A DNA stretch of 64,000 nucleotides from Streptomyces sp. TS71-3 (GTDB lineage: Bacteria; Actinomycetota; Actinomycetes; Streptomycetales; Streptomycetaceae). Numbering within the stretch: position 1 is the first letter of the stretch; each line of letters starts with the position of its first letter. The stretch spans positions 3,712,947 to 3,776,946 of the forward strand of contig NZ_BNEL01000003.1 of NCBI RefSeq assembly GCF_018327685.1, given 5' to 3'. Positions 45,485-54,347 of this stretch are shown here, piece after piece. Made by a program: the position numbers and the translations under genes. The notes under the pieces were generated by a model. The model searched no databases, had not been told where the DNA came from, and worked only from the letters and a program-made list of their open reading frames with translations.

Positions 45485-46207
45485 TCAGCCGACCCGGTGC
45501 ACCTTCTGGGTCTTCAGCTCGTAGAGCGACCCGACGATGTCGAGCTTGCCCGTTCGCAGCCGCTCCGCCAGCTCGGGCTCGGACACCAGTTGCCTTCTGA
45601 CCAGCCGCACATTGGCGGAGATGGCCGCGTCGATGCGGGCCTGACCGTGCAGCCGGTGGTCGATGGCGGGACGGATCCTCCGAGCCACGTACGAGATGTG
45701 CGCGGGCAGCGGCTCTCCGGTCTCGTCGGCCTCCACGGCCGCGGTGACCGCGCCGCACGAGGCATGGCCGAGGACCACGACCAGCGGAATGTCGAGCTCG
45801 AGCACGCCGTAGGCGACGCTGCCGAGGACCGCCTCATCCAGTACCTCGCCGGCACTGCGGACGGTCATGAGATCCCCGAGCCCCTGGTCGTAGACCAGCT
45901 CCGGGGGCACCCGGGAGTCTATGCAGCCCAGTATCAGCGCGAAGGGATGCTGGCTGGAGAGCAGGGAGGTGCGCACCTGCTGGTCCTCGTCCGGGTGCGT
46001 CTCGTGCAGGGTCAGCCAGCGCTCGTTGCCGGCGGCCAACGTGCGCAGCGCGGCCGCCGGGGTGGTCGGGCGTTCCGGCGTCCCGGGGACGGCCGTCCGG
46101 CTGCGGAGGGCGGCTGATGCGGAGGATGCCGTTGCCAGGGCCGCCATGGCCGCGGTGCCGCCGACGGCGGCGCGGAGTAGGGAACGGCGATGCGTGGTGA
46201 GGGTCAC
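45485..46207 (-). CDS. Beta-class carbonic anhydrase with Tat signal
   Basis: GTG 46207, seven bases after AGGAG, gives 240 residues. THRRSLLRAAVGGTAAMAAL is a twin-arginine signal with cleavage near ASA. The enzyme core has CIDSRVPPELVYDQGLGDL (zinc Cys plus the Asp-Arg pair) and LGHASCGAVTAAV (zinc His and Cys). It interconverts carbon dioxide and bicarbonate outside the membrane. No partner gene is adjacent on the same transcript. Confidence 0.9.
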   Translation of the reverse strand: MTLTTHRRSLLRAAVGGTAAMAALATASSASAALRSRTAVPGTPERPTTPAAALRTLAAGNERWLTLHETHPDEDQQVRTSLLSSQHPFALILGCIDSRVPPELVYDQGLGDLMTVRSAGEVLDEAVLGSVAYGVLELDIPLVVVLGHASCGAVTAAVEADETGEPLPAHISYVARRIRPAIDHRLHGQARIDAAISANVRLVRRQLVSEPELAERLRTGKLDIVGSLYELKTQKVHRVG

Positions 46208-46527
46208 GTTGTCGCTCCTAGTGAGATGCGCCCGTGCCGAAAACACGGGCTGTGACGCGTGACGCTAGGGCGAGGCACGACCGCCATACCGGCCATTTGC
46301 GCTGAGTTGACCACCACTTGAACGGTCTATGGAAAAGCAATTCCGCATCACGAAATCCAAGGAATGGCGCCTCGGACGGCGTACCCCCGGTGCGAGCGCA
46401 CTCACGGTGCACGAGCCCGACCCCCGACTGCGGCCGTCTCGGCCATGGACGGGCCGTCTTGAACAAGGACGGGCCATCTCGATCAAGGACCGGCCGCCTC
46501 GGCCGCGGACCGCCTCTGCGACGACGA
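46208..46527. repeat. Intergenic region with imperfect direct repeats
   Basis: No gene is supported in this stretch upstream of the carbonic anhydrase. At 46440-46500 a word close to GGACGGGCCRTCT recurs about every 27 bases, three times, with AACAAGG or ATCAAGG between. Its role is unknown. Confidence 0.4.
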
Positions 46528-46563
46528 CGGCCGCCGCACCGGAGGGAACCGGTACGGCGGCCG
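46528..46563. terminator. Strong hairpin terminator after the peptidase-like gene
   Basis: CGGCCGCCG pairs with CGGCGGCCG and, after one mismatch, ACCGG pairs with CCGGT around loop AGGGAA, giving a 14-bp stem. It lies 41 bases downstream of the minus-strand peptidase-like gene. Confidence 0.7.
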
Positions 46564-46603
46564 CGACGATCGACGTGCCTCTGGCCGTGCTCGCGCCAAG
46601 CGC

Positions 46604-48112
46604 TCAGGAGCTGTCGGCGACCACGTGGATGAGGTTGCCGGCCTGCGCGACGATGGCGAGGCGCCAGGCGTCGAAGGTGGTGTCGCTCACGTCGAACGGC
46701 CTCTCGAAGCGCTGCATGTCCGGTGTGTGGATGTGGCCGGCCGGGATCTTCAGGCCCATGCGGTCCCGGAGCAGGGTGTTGCGGTAGGCGCTCTCGTTGG
46801 AGAGGTAGTTGCCGCCGCCACCGCTGTAGGAGCACGAGCCGGCGTCCGGCGGCGTCGGGGTGGTCGTCGGCGGATAGTCGGTAGGCGGCGGGTTGTTGCG
46901 GGTCACCTGCTGGGTCGAGGAGCAGTCCGGGAACTCGGTGTAGTTGGTGTGCCAGACCACGCCGAACGCCACGGACTGGTCGGGCCACTCGTCGCCGGGC
47001 GGACGGGGAATCGAGGCACCGGTGTTCGCCTTGATCATCTGCGCGATCGGCAGCGTCGTGGTGGTCCACTGCGGCGGATCGGTCAGGCTGAACTCCTTCG
47101 GCCCGCCCCAGCGGTCGACGACCGCGGAGTCGCAGCCGTGGTTGTCGACGGCCAGCTGCGGGGCGCCGTTCACCGTCGGGCAGGGCTGGCTGTGGTCGTT
47201 GCCCGGCGAGACTCCGTGATAGCGGCCGTTCCACTGCTCGAGGTCGAACACCGAGTCACCGGCCTGGCTCACCGTGATCGACGCGTCGACACGCTGAGCA
47301 CCCGGACGCATGAGCGGCCCGACGGTGTCCTCCAGGTAACCCGCCTGGAATTCCGTGTAGTTGACCGGGAGCGTGTACGCCTGGATGTAGGCGGTCTGGC
47401 CATCCTCGGTCTTGTACGTGGTGCCATCGAGCGCGAGTGCGGTGGCACCTGACGGGTTGCCATGGCGGATGTTGTTGCCGACCGTCCCCGCCGCGCTGCC
47501 GGTGGTGCCGCCGTCCAGCGTGTACGGGTCGAAGCCGCTCATGATGACGCGCTTGACGCCCTTGCCGCTGGGAAAGCGGATGTCGGACATTCCCCGCGAG
47601 GCCCGGTCGAACGCCGTGATGAGCGTGGAGCGTTGCGCGTCGGACAGCGAGAAGTCCGGTGTCCAGCGGCGCAGCGTGGCGGTCGACTGCAGGCGGGTCC
47701 AGTAGAGCGGCCGGTCGTCGCTGTAAGGAAGGTCGCCGGTGACCTGGCCGCGCCGTTGGGCCCGTTTCACGGCTGCCTGCCAGAGGTCCTGACCCTCCCG
47801 TTTCACCAATGCCGTCGCGGCCGCCAGGCTCGGCGTACGGCACAGGGCCTGCGTGAACGCCGGGCCGTAGTCCTGCAACCCGCCGCCCTCGATCATCTGC
47901 TGGGCGAACGACGCCGGGGCGGGAGTCGTGGGGTCGGCGTCGTCGGGCAGGACCCAGCTCAGCCTGCTCTCCTCGACCGACAGGGGTGCGGTGGAGCCGG
48001 CGCACGGAGGCCCGGCGCTCCGCGCCGAAGCCGGCCCGACCGCCCACAGGGGAGTCGTCGCCGACAGCACGGCAAGGACCACCGCGGCGGCCTTGAACTT
48101 GGAACGGAACAC
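46604..48112 (-). CDS. Secreted pyroglutamyl-peptidase-like protein
   Basis: GTG 48112 follows GAGGTGGAAAG and gives 502 residues; ATG 48133 lacks a ribosome site. A signal peptide (basic MFRSKFK, core AAAVVLAVLSATTPLWAV) ends near ASA. VIMSGFDPYTLDG, NNIRHGNPSGATAL and QAYTLPVNYTEF match the start of peptidase family C15, and AGHIHTPDM its catalytic His region. The segment GGNYLSNESAY aligns with the C15 nucleophile motif, but has Ser where Cys is expected. It may be a secreted variant with altered chemistry or a binding protein. Pro/Thr-rich and insert segments make it more than twice the usual 215 residues. Confidence 0.7.
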   Translation of the reverse strand: MFRSKFKAAAVVLAVLSATTPLWAVGPASARSAGPPCAGSTAPLSVEESRLSWVLPDDADPTTPAPASFAQQMIEGGGLQDYGPAFTQALCRTPSLAAATALVKREGQDLWQAAVKRAQRRGQVTGDLPYSDDRPLYWTRLQSTATLRRWTPDFSLSDAQRSTLITAFDRASRGMSDIRFPSGKGVKRVIMSGFDPYTLDGGTTGSAAGTVGNNIRHGNPSGATALALDGTTYKTEDGQTAYIQAYTLPVNYTEFQAGYLEDTVGPLMRPGAQRVDASITVSQAGDSVFDLEQWNGRYHGVSPGNDHSQPCPTVNGAPQLAVDNHGCDSAVVDRWGGPKEFSLTDPPQWTTTTLPIAQMIKANTGASIPRPPGDEWPDQSVAFGVVWHTNYTEFPDCSSTQQVTRNNPPPTDYPPTTTPTPPDAGSCSYSGGGGNYLSNESAYRNTLLRDRMGLKIPAGHIHTPDMQRFERPFDVSDTTFDAWRLAIVAQAGNLIHVVADSS

Positions 48113-48497
48113 AGAACTTTCCACCTCACTCATGGGTGACGTGATCGCGCCAATCTTTTGTCCGTTCGCCATGCACGTCAAGGCAGCCGCTTCGACGGAG
48201 AACGTGCCCGGCCGGCGCGGCGACGTCGGGGAGGGAGTGGCTGGGGAGCAGGGTGGGCCATCTCCGCAGTTGTCCCGGACCAGCACGTTCGGGCTGCGCA
48301 GTTGGATGTGGACCCGGACGATCGGGTCGCGAAGGTCCCGCCCCGACGCCCTTCGGCTCCCCTCTGCGACCTCGGTACGACCCGCGACCCCGCGACCCGC
48401 GACAGGTGCCCTGCGATCTGCGACAGGCGTCCGCGACCCGCGACCCGGGAGCGCCATGCGCCGTGGTGTGGCTCAGCTCACGGCAAAAGCCCTCCCT
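48113..48497. repeat. Intergenic region with GCGAC repeats
   Basis: No gene is supported. At 48364-48447 the words GCGACC and CGCGACC recur in irregular tandem, similar in nature to the GTCGCCG repeats near 34.4 kb. The left part holds the promoter of the peptidase-like gene. Confidence 0.45.
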
Positions 48498-48535
48498 CTC
48501 CTTAATCGGACGGACTAGTCTGTCTGATTAAGGAG
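48498..48535. promoter_or_regulatory. TetR operator, 38-base inverted repeat over the ribosome site
   Basis: The inverted repeat is centred between 48516 and 48517 with 17 of 19 pairs matching, including CTTAATC on the left and GATTAAG on the right. Its right edge contains the AAGGAGG ribosome site of the TetR gene, whose ATG follows at 48542. Such a site should give tight autorepression. Confidence 0.75.
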
Positions 48536-48541
48536 GTCGTC

Positions 48542-49120
48542 ATGGTGACACGGGTACGAAGGACCGCGTCGGTCGAGAAGATCCTCGATGCGGCACGTTC
48601 GCTGTTCTACGCCCATGGACTGCGAGGTGTGGGCATGGACCAGGTCATCGCCGAAGCCGGCGTGGCGAAGTCCACCATGTATGCGCATTTCCCGACCAAG
48701 GGCGATCTCGTGGCTGCCTACCTGACCGCCACCGACGACTCCTGGATGGACCAGCTCCAGACCGCGGCGGAGCAGGCGGGCCCGGATCCGGCCGAGCAAC
48801 TGGTGGGGCTCTTCGACGCCCTCCTGAATGCCTTCGAGCGGCACGGCTTCTTCGGCTGCCCGTTCATCAGCGCCGCGGTCGAGACCTCCCTCGACTCCCA
48901 GGCTCGGGAGATCGCCATTGCGCACACCCGACGCCGCCAGGAGTGGCTGACAACACTGGCCGCCGCTACGGGCGCTCCGGAGCCGGAGCGCCTGGCGTGG
49001 CACATCGGCCTCCTCGTCGACGGTGCAATGGCCGCCGGCCGCCTGCTGCAGGACCGGGCGGTGGTGGAGGAGGCCAAGGGCGCCGCCCGCCGTCTCGTCG
49101 ACGAGCACACCGCGGCCTGA
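48542..49120 (+). CDS. TetR family transcriptional regulator
   Basis: The 192-residue protein has the DNA-binding domain EKILDAARSLFYAHGLRGVGMDQV to KSTMYAHFPTKGDLVAAYL. The C-terminal part, with GFFGCPFISAAVE, resembles TetR proteins that sense electrophiles or quinones, and the cysteine there could react directly. It lies 117 bases upstream of a quinone reductase gene on the same strand. The long palindrome over its own ribosome site indicates autoregulation and control of the reductase. Confidence 0.9.
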   Translation: MVTRVRRTASVEKILDAARSLFYAHGLRGVGMDQVIAEAGVAKSTMYAHFPTKGDLVAAYLTATDDSWMDQLQTAAEQAGPDPAEQLVGLFDALLNAFERHGFFGCPFISAAVETSLDSQAREIAIAHTRRRQEWLTTLAAATGAPEPERLAWHIGLLVDGAMAAGRLLQDRAVVEEAKGAARRLVDEHTAA

Positions 49121-49237
49121 ACCTCCGGCGCTGGCCGCTCCCCACCACAGCCGGGTCCCCACCCACAGCCGGAACCCGTCCACACCCTCGGCGGGCGGTG
49201 TGCCGGTGCGCGCCCCCGCACATACCGGAGGTATCCC

Positions 49238-49792
49238 TTGACCACGCGAGCCCCTCGCACCCTCGTCGTCGTCGGCCACCCCGACCTGTCCCGCTCACGC
49301 ATCAACGCGGCCATGACCGAGGCCATCCGGGACCTGGACAACGTCACCGTGCGGGACATCAGCCGCACCTACCCCGACCGGATCATCGACGTCGCGGCGG
49401 AACAGCAACTGGTGAGCGCGCACGACCTGATCGTCTGGCAGTTCCCGCTGCACTGGTACTCCCTGCCCGCGGTCCTCAAGCAGTGGCTGGACGAGGTCAT
49501 GACGCGTGACTTCGCCTACGACACCGGTCCTCTCCTCACTGGCAAGACGCTGCTGACCGCCCTGTCCACGGGCGGTCTGGCCACGATGTACCGCCATGGC
49601 GGCTTCCACCGCTTGACCATCGAGGAACTGCTGCGGCCCGTCGAACAGACCGCTCACCGCATGGGCCTGGCATGGGCGGAACCCTTGGTCCTGCACGGCT
49701 CGCGAGGCGTCAGCGACGAAGAGCTGGCGCTGCATGCCAAGCGCTACCGGACTCTGCTGGAGAAGGGCCCCGCCGTTCCGGCAGCCGCATGA
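49238..49792 (+). CDS. NAD(P)H quinone oxidoreductase, flavodoxin fold (KefF-like)
   Basis: A TTG start eight bases after GGAGG gives 184 residues. LVVVGHPDLSRSRINAAM is the flavin phosphate loop, IVWQFPLHWYSLPAVLKQWLDEV the second motif, and LSTGG the third. The family reduces quinones and activates potassium efflux regulators. It probably shares control with the TetR gene upstream. It is a distant paralogue of the reductase at 20074-20862. Confidence 0.88.
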   Translation: MTTRAPRTLVVVGHPDLSRSRINAAMTEAIRDLDNVTVRDISRTYPDRIIDVAAEQQLVSAHDLIVWQFPLHWYSLPAVLKQWLDEVMTRDFAYDTGPLLTGKTLLTALSTGGLATMYRHGGFHRLTIEELLRPVEQTAHRMGLAWAEPLVLHGSRGVSDEELALHAKRYRTLLEKGPAVPAAA

Positions 49793-49989
49793 CCTTCACT
49801 GGCGGAGCAGAGGGTCGGCCGACGTTGATGTGGATGCCCCGGGCCGCGGTGCCGGTGGCCGGTGGCCGCGCAGGTCGTGCTGGTCTTGTAGTGAGGGCTC
49901 CGTCGACTCCCAAGACCACGCGCCGGCCGGGGCTGAGCTCCCACCCTGTCTGGCGTGGGGCGCGCCCCTCCGACCGTACGCTGCTGCTC

Positions 49990-50709
49990 TCAGGCCTTGT
50001 CTCGCGCGGCGAGCCCGGTGATGACCGCGCTGGCCACCTCGGCCGACGACGCGGGGTTCTGGCCGGTCACGAGGTTGCCGTCGACGACCACGTACGAGGA
50101 CCAGGCGTCCCCTGACTCGTAGCGGGCCCCGGCGAGCCTGAGGCGCTCGCCAAGCAGCCAGGGGGCGTTGGCCGCCAGGCCGGTCTGCGTCTCCTCCTCA
50201 TCCGTGAAGGACGTCAGACGGCGCCCCTTGAACAGCCACTGCCCCTCAGCGTCACCAGCCGACAGGAACGCCGCCGGGCCGTGGCAGAGCCCTGCCACGA
50301 TCTTCGAGGTGTCGGGGAGCATGGCCTGCAGCACGCGGGCGACGTCCTCGTTGACCGCCAGGTCCTGCATCGGCCCGTGCCCGCCCGGGATGAGTACGCC
50401 GTCGAACGCAGCCGGATCGATGTCCTCCAGCCGCTGCGGGTTCTTGAGGAGTTCCTGTTTCCCGTCCAGGTACGACCGCAGCTCGGCGGCCTTCTTCTCG
50501 TCTCCGCCGTTGGCCTGCGCGGTCAGGCTGAACTCGTCCACTACGGCAGGCCGGCCGCCCGGCGTGGCCAGGGTCAGGCTCACTCCGGCCTCGGTGAGCG
50601 CCTTGTGCGGCTCGACGAACTCTTCGCCCCAGAACCCGGTGGGACGCTGCGAGCCATCCTTCTGGCTCCACTTCGTCGCCCCGGTGAGGATCACGAGCAG
50701 TGATGGCAT
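49990..50709 (-). CDS. DJ-1/PfpI family protein, Hsp31-like (class I glutamine amidotransferase fold)
   Basis: The 239-residue protein has LIPGGHGPMQDLAVNEDV and the nucleophile elbow IVAGLCHGPAAFLSA with the reactive Cys followed by His, as in Hsp31-type glyoxalase III and chaperone proteins. GFWGEEFVEPHKALTEAGV near the start is also typical of this group. It may detoxify methylglyoxal or act as a redox-sensitive hydrolase. It is divergent from the CGNR regulator and convergent with the reductase gene. Confidence 0.88.
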   Translation of the reverse strand: MPSLLVILTGATKWSQKDGSQRPTGFWGEEFVEPHKALTEAGVSLTLATPGGRPAVVDEFSLTAQANGGDEKKAAELRSYLDGKQELLKNPQRLEDIDPAAFDGVLIPGGHGPMQDLAVNEDVARVLQAMLPDTSKIVAGLCHGPAAFLSAGDAEGQWLFKGRRLTSFTDEEETQTGLAANAPWLLGERLRLAGARYESGDAWSSYVVVDGNLVTGQNPASSAEVASAVITGLAARDKA

Positions 50710-50907
50710 GACTACCTCCGGATAGACAGGTGCTCCAACGGTGACCTGTGGGGTCTCAGCACCATATGACTATGACCGTAACATGTTAGATAGTGACGCC
50801 ATCGCCGTTCGATGGGCTAAAGTCATTGACTAACGAATGACGACAATGACGGACTAGGCTGCGGTGAGTGACGTGGGATGGCAGCCCGTGAAGGGAGGTG
50901 TGTGATC
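50710..50907. promoter_or_regulatory. Divergent promoter region of the DJ-1-like and CGNR genes
   Basis: The 198 bases are AT-richer than average. GTCATT (50822-50827) and AATGAC (50836-50841) are an inverted repeat, and AATGAC recurs at 50845-50850. GGGAGG before 50908 supports the GTG start of the CGNR gene. The repeat is a candidate operator. Confidence 0.45.
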
Positions 50908-51507
50908 GTGCAGCAGCCCGAGGCGGACACATGCCAGGCTCCCGTGTGCGAGAGTTCCGACCTGCTCCTCGGCTTCGTGAACACCAGGGCCCTGGCCGGC
51001 ACGGCGGACCTGCTGACCAGCCCAGAGGACCTGTCCGCGTGGCTGGACCGCACCGGCCTCGCCGGCGCCGGCAGCCCGGTGACCGGTGCCGACGTGCTGG
51101 CGGCGCGCGAACTACGTGACGCGTTCACGATGATCTTCCGAGCGCACTCGGGATGCGCGGACGGCGAGAGGGCCCTGCCCGCGGCCGAGGAGTACATCCA
51201 GCGCATCGCCGACCGCTACCCTCTCGTTCCGCGACTAAGCGCCGAGGGCTACCGACTGGTCCCGGCACACGGCGGAGTACTCGGTGGCTTCGCCGCGCTT
51301 TTCGCCGCCGCGGTCGACCTGGCCGCACGTGGCGGTTGGGCCCGCCTGAAGGTATGCAAGAACCCCTCGTGCTACACGGGGTTCTTCGACAAGACACGCA
51401 ATTCTTCCGGCTTGTATTGCAGTGCGGCGTGCAGCACCCGTATGGCCGCGCGCGCTTACCGCAGCCGCAACAAGAAGACCGGAGAACTCGACGCTCCTGC
51501 GGTCTGA
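50908..51507 (+). CDS. CGNR zinc-finger transcriptional regulator
   Basis: GTG 50908 is nine bases after GGGAGG and gives 199 residues; GTG 50902 or ATG 50878 are possible but less well placed. The N-terminal ABATE-like domain (DLLLGFVNTRALAG) precedes a C-terminal zinc finger with CKNPSC, YCSAAC and STRMAARAYRSR, the family pattern. These proteins are probably stress-responsive regulators. It is divergent from the DJ-1-like gene, its most likely target. Confidence 0.85.
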   Translation: MQQPEADTCQAPVCESSDLLLGFVNTRALAGTADLLTSPEDLSAWLDRTGLAGAGSPVTGADVLAARELRDAFTMIFRAHSGCADGERALPAAEEYIQRIADRYPLVPRLSAEGYRLVPAHGGVLGGFAALFAAAVDLAARGGWARLKVCKNPSCYTGFFDKTRNSSGLYCSAACSTRMAARAYRSRNKKTGELDAPAV

Positions 51508-51684
51508 GCGAACGTATGCTTCTGGCGCGACCGTAGCCACCAGCGAGTCCGGGCCCACTCGGATACGCGCAAGAGTGGAGTGGCCGGCGGCCCTGAACCC
51601 TGAGAGTGCCTCCGCTGCGCAGGCGTCCGCTCAGGAGTTCTGTCCGCTTTGCGCGTGCCGACGTCTGGATGATGGGGTGGCGCG

Positions 51685-52647
51685 GTGATCGACCACGATG
51701 GGGCGGGGTCCGTCCGTCCGTTGACCAGGGCTTGGGTGGGCCGGCATCTGAAGGGTGGCGAACGGATTGTCAAATCGGAGGTGCTGCACGGCGGCGTCAC
51801 CGCCGAGATGCGCAGGCTGACGATCCGCACGCTGGACGGAGATATCCGCGACCTGGTACTGCGGAGCTTCGTCGCACCGTTCTTCGTGGAGCACGCCGAG
51901 GACTGGCTGAACCGAGAGGCTTGCGCCCTGACCCTGCTTGCCGGTACCGGCGTGCCGGCTCCCGGACTGGTCGCGGTTGATCCGACCGCCGCGTATTGCG
52001 AGTATCCGTCGCTCCTGATGACACATCTGGCGGGCCGGACGGTCCTTGAGGAAGAGGGATTGGAGTCGCGTGTCCCTCTGCTGGCCCGTCAACTCGTGGC
52101 GATCCACGCGTTGCGACCCGCCGAGCGACCTCGGGAGTATGAGGCGTGGACGACCGCCGACACCGTCGTCGTTCCGAAGGGCGCCGACGCGGCGGTATGG
52201 GCGGCGGCGATCGCCGTGATCCGTAGGCCCGCGCCGCCGTATGAAGGGCGATTCCTGCACCGGGACTTCCACCCCGGCAACGTGCTGTTCGACGTGCTGC
52301 CCTCAAGGCCGGCAGGTGCCCGGATCACGGGCGTCGTCGACTGGGCGCAGCCTTCCTGGGGCCCGGCGGATCTCGATGTGGCGCACTGCTCCACCAATCT
52401 CGCGTTGCTGCACGGCCCGGCGTGGGGTCTGCGGTTCGCTGAGGCGTACGAGGAGGCCGGCGGGATGCTGGCCGCGACCGCGAGCGAGCGGCTGTACTGG
52501 CGGATCCGGGACGGGCTGGCGTTCTCGGAAGCAGTGCAGTGGGTGGCACGGCCGTGGCGGAAGGCGGGAAGGACGGAGCTGACCACGCGGGTTGTGGAGG
52601 AGCGGCTGGATGCCTATGTCACCGCCCTGATGGACGTGCTGGGCTGA
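51685..52647 (+). CDS. APH-like phosphotransferase family protein
   Basis: The 320-residue protein has a small-molecule kinase fold: the catalytic loop FLHRDFHPGNVLF and the metal site VVDWAQPSWGPADLDV. The family includes aminoglycoside, choline and homoserine kinases as well as many of unknown substrate. Nothing in the sequence points to a specific drug, so no resistance call is made. GTG 51685 has only a weak ribosome site. The IS1380-type element begins 41 bases downstream. Confidence 0.82.
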   Translation: MIDHDGAGSVRPLTRAWVGRHLKGGERIVKSEVLHGGVTAEMRRLTIRTLDGDIRDLVLRSFVAPFFVEHAEDWLNREACALTLLAGTGVPAPGLVAVDPTAAYCEYPSLLMTHLAGRTVLEEEGLESRVPLLARQLVAIHALRPAERPREYEAWTTADTVVVPKGADAAVWAAAIAVIRRPAPPYEGRFLHRDFHPGNVLFDVLPSRPAGARITGVVDWAQPSWGPADLDVAHCSTNLALLHGPAWGLRFAEAYEEAGGMLAATASERLYWRIRDGLAFSEAVQWVARPWRKAGRTELTTRVVEERLDAYVTALMDVLG

Positions 52648-52688
52648 GCCGAAGCAGCCCGTGGCGGCGGACGGGAGTGTCCAATTAA

Positions 52689-54347
52689 CCTGGCGCTTTC
52701 GCGGGGTGGGTTGTCCAAGGGTTGGTCAGAAACGCAGAAAGTGCTCTTGACCTGCAACGGTGGGACTTGCTGAGGGTCCTGTTGGCTGCGGGGGATAGAG
52801 CACTTTCCAGGTGAGCGAGCGTATCGCGTCCTACCCGCGTGTCTGTGTCCAGGGTGACGGCCGCCAGGTGGTCTCGCAGGCTGGTGCGGTCCTGCTGGTG
52901 GAAACGGTCCGCAAGATCGGCCTTGACCAGGCGGTATCCGTTGCGCTGGAGCCCTGGCGCAAGCCATGAGCCGTCCATGATCCCGGGGAGGTCCTCCTGG
53001 ACCTCGCGCTCATGGTCGCGATGGGCGGGGACTGTCTGGCCGATGTCGGCATGTTGCGGGCCGAGCCGGTCGTGTTCGGGACGGTCGCCTCCGACCCGAC
53101 CGTCTCCTGTCTGATCGAGGCCCTCGCTTCCAGCGGCGGCAAGGCCCTACGGGCCCTTCGCGCCGCGCGGGCCGAAGTCCGCGAAGGAGTCTGGCGACTG
53201 TCTGGTGACAGGGCGCCCCACGGGGGCGGGGCGGTGACCGTGGACCTGGACGGGGTGCTGGTGATCGCGCACTCCGACAAGGAAGATGCGGCCCCGACCT
53301 GGAAGCGGACCTTTGTGCCATCACCCGCTGATGGGGTTCGTCGACCACGGTGCGGGTGGGACCGGGGAGCCCGTTGCTGCCCTGCTACGGCCGGGCAACG
53401 CGGGATCAAACACCGCCGGCGATCACATGACGGTCACCCGTCTGGCCTTGGCCCAACTACCGAAGGAGTACCGGCGGGGACGCCGGACCCTGATCCGCAG
53501 CGATTCCGCGGGCGGGACACATGACTTCGTCGCCTGGCTCACCCAGCGGGGACGGTGGCTGTCCTACTCGGTCGCCATGGTGATCACCGAGGCGATCCAC
53601 CAGCACGTACTGAAGGTCCCCGCATCCGCTTGGACCCCGGCCGTCGAGGCGGACGGTGAGATGCGTGACGGGGCCTGGGTCGCCGAACTCACGGGCGACG
53701 TCCTTCACGGCTGGTCCAAGGGCATGCGGCTCATTGTCAGGAAAGAACGACCGTATCCTGGCGCCCAGTTGCGGCTGATCGACGCGGACGGCATGCGGCT
53801 GACGTGCTTCGCGACGAACACCACCGGCCGGCCGATCGCGGCACTCGAACTCCGCCACCGCCTGCGGGCCCGGGCGGAGGACCGGATCCGGGCCGCCCGC
53901 GCCACCGGACTGCGCAACCTCCCCCTGCACCACACCGCGCAGAACCGCATCTGGCTGGAGATCGTGCAGATCGCGCTGGACCTGCTGGCCTTGATGCCGA
54001 TGCTCGCGTTGGCCGGCAAGGCCAGATGCTGGGAGCCCCGCCGCCTGCGACTCCGTCTGTTCACCGCAGCCGGGCAACTCGTGACCACCAGCCGCCGCCG
54101 GATTCTCCGCCTGGCCCGACACTGGCCCTACACCAGCCACATCACCGCAGCCCTCGAACGCCTCAGCCAGCTTCCGAACCCCGGCTGACCAGCCGCTTTC
54201 GTCCCAACGACAGCACCACCCACCCCGGAGCAGTGGAACCCGGCGACCACCCGACACGACAGTCGGGCTCTCGGCCTACCCCTCACCCAGCACGCGATAC
54301 AAAACGGTCCACCGACTCCGTCGGCGGCCCGTCACGAAAGTTCGAGG
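52689..54347 (+). mobile_element. IS1380-family element, degenerate
   Basis: The ends are CCTGGCGCTTTCGCGG (52689-) and, inverted at the right, CCTCGAACTTTCGTGA (ending 54347); 11 of 16 bases agree, including the CTTTCG block. TTAA precedes the left end and CTAA follows the right, an imperfect 4-base target duplication. Length 1659 bp fits the family. The transposase is broken, so the element is inactive. Confidence 0.7.
52811..54188 (+). pseudogene. IS1380-family transposase, inactivated
   Basis: Reading from GTG 52811 (SERIASYPRVCVQGDG), an in-frame TGA at 52967 interrupts KP-stop-AVHDPGE, probably from CGA. The frame then continues with GDCLADVGMLRAEP and VTVDLDGVLVIAHSDKEDA until about 53310, where one base is gained and reading moves to the frame with HHPLMGFVDHGAGGTGEPVA and DSAGGTHDFVAWLTQRG. 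The DDE core is thus split over two frames. Typical intact length is about 460 residues. Confidence 0.8.

Noticed and set aside
51685..52647. Aminoglycoside resistance gene
   Set aside because: The kinase fold motifs are shared by many small-molecule kinases and nothing specific to drug-modifying subfamilies was seen.
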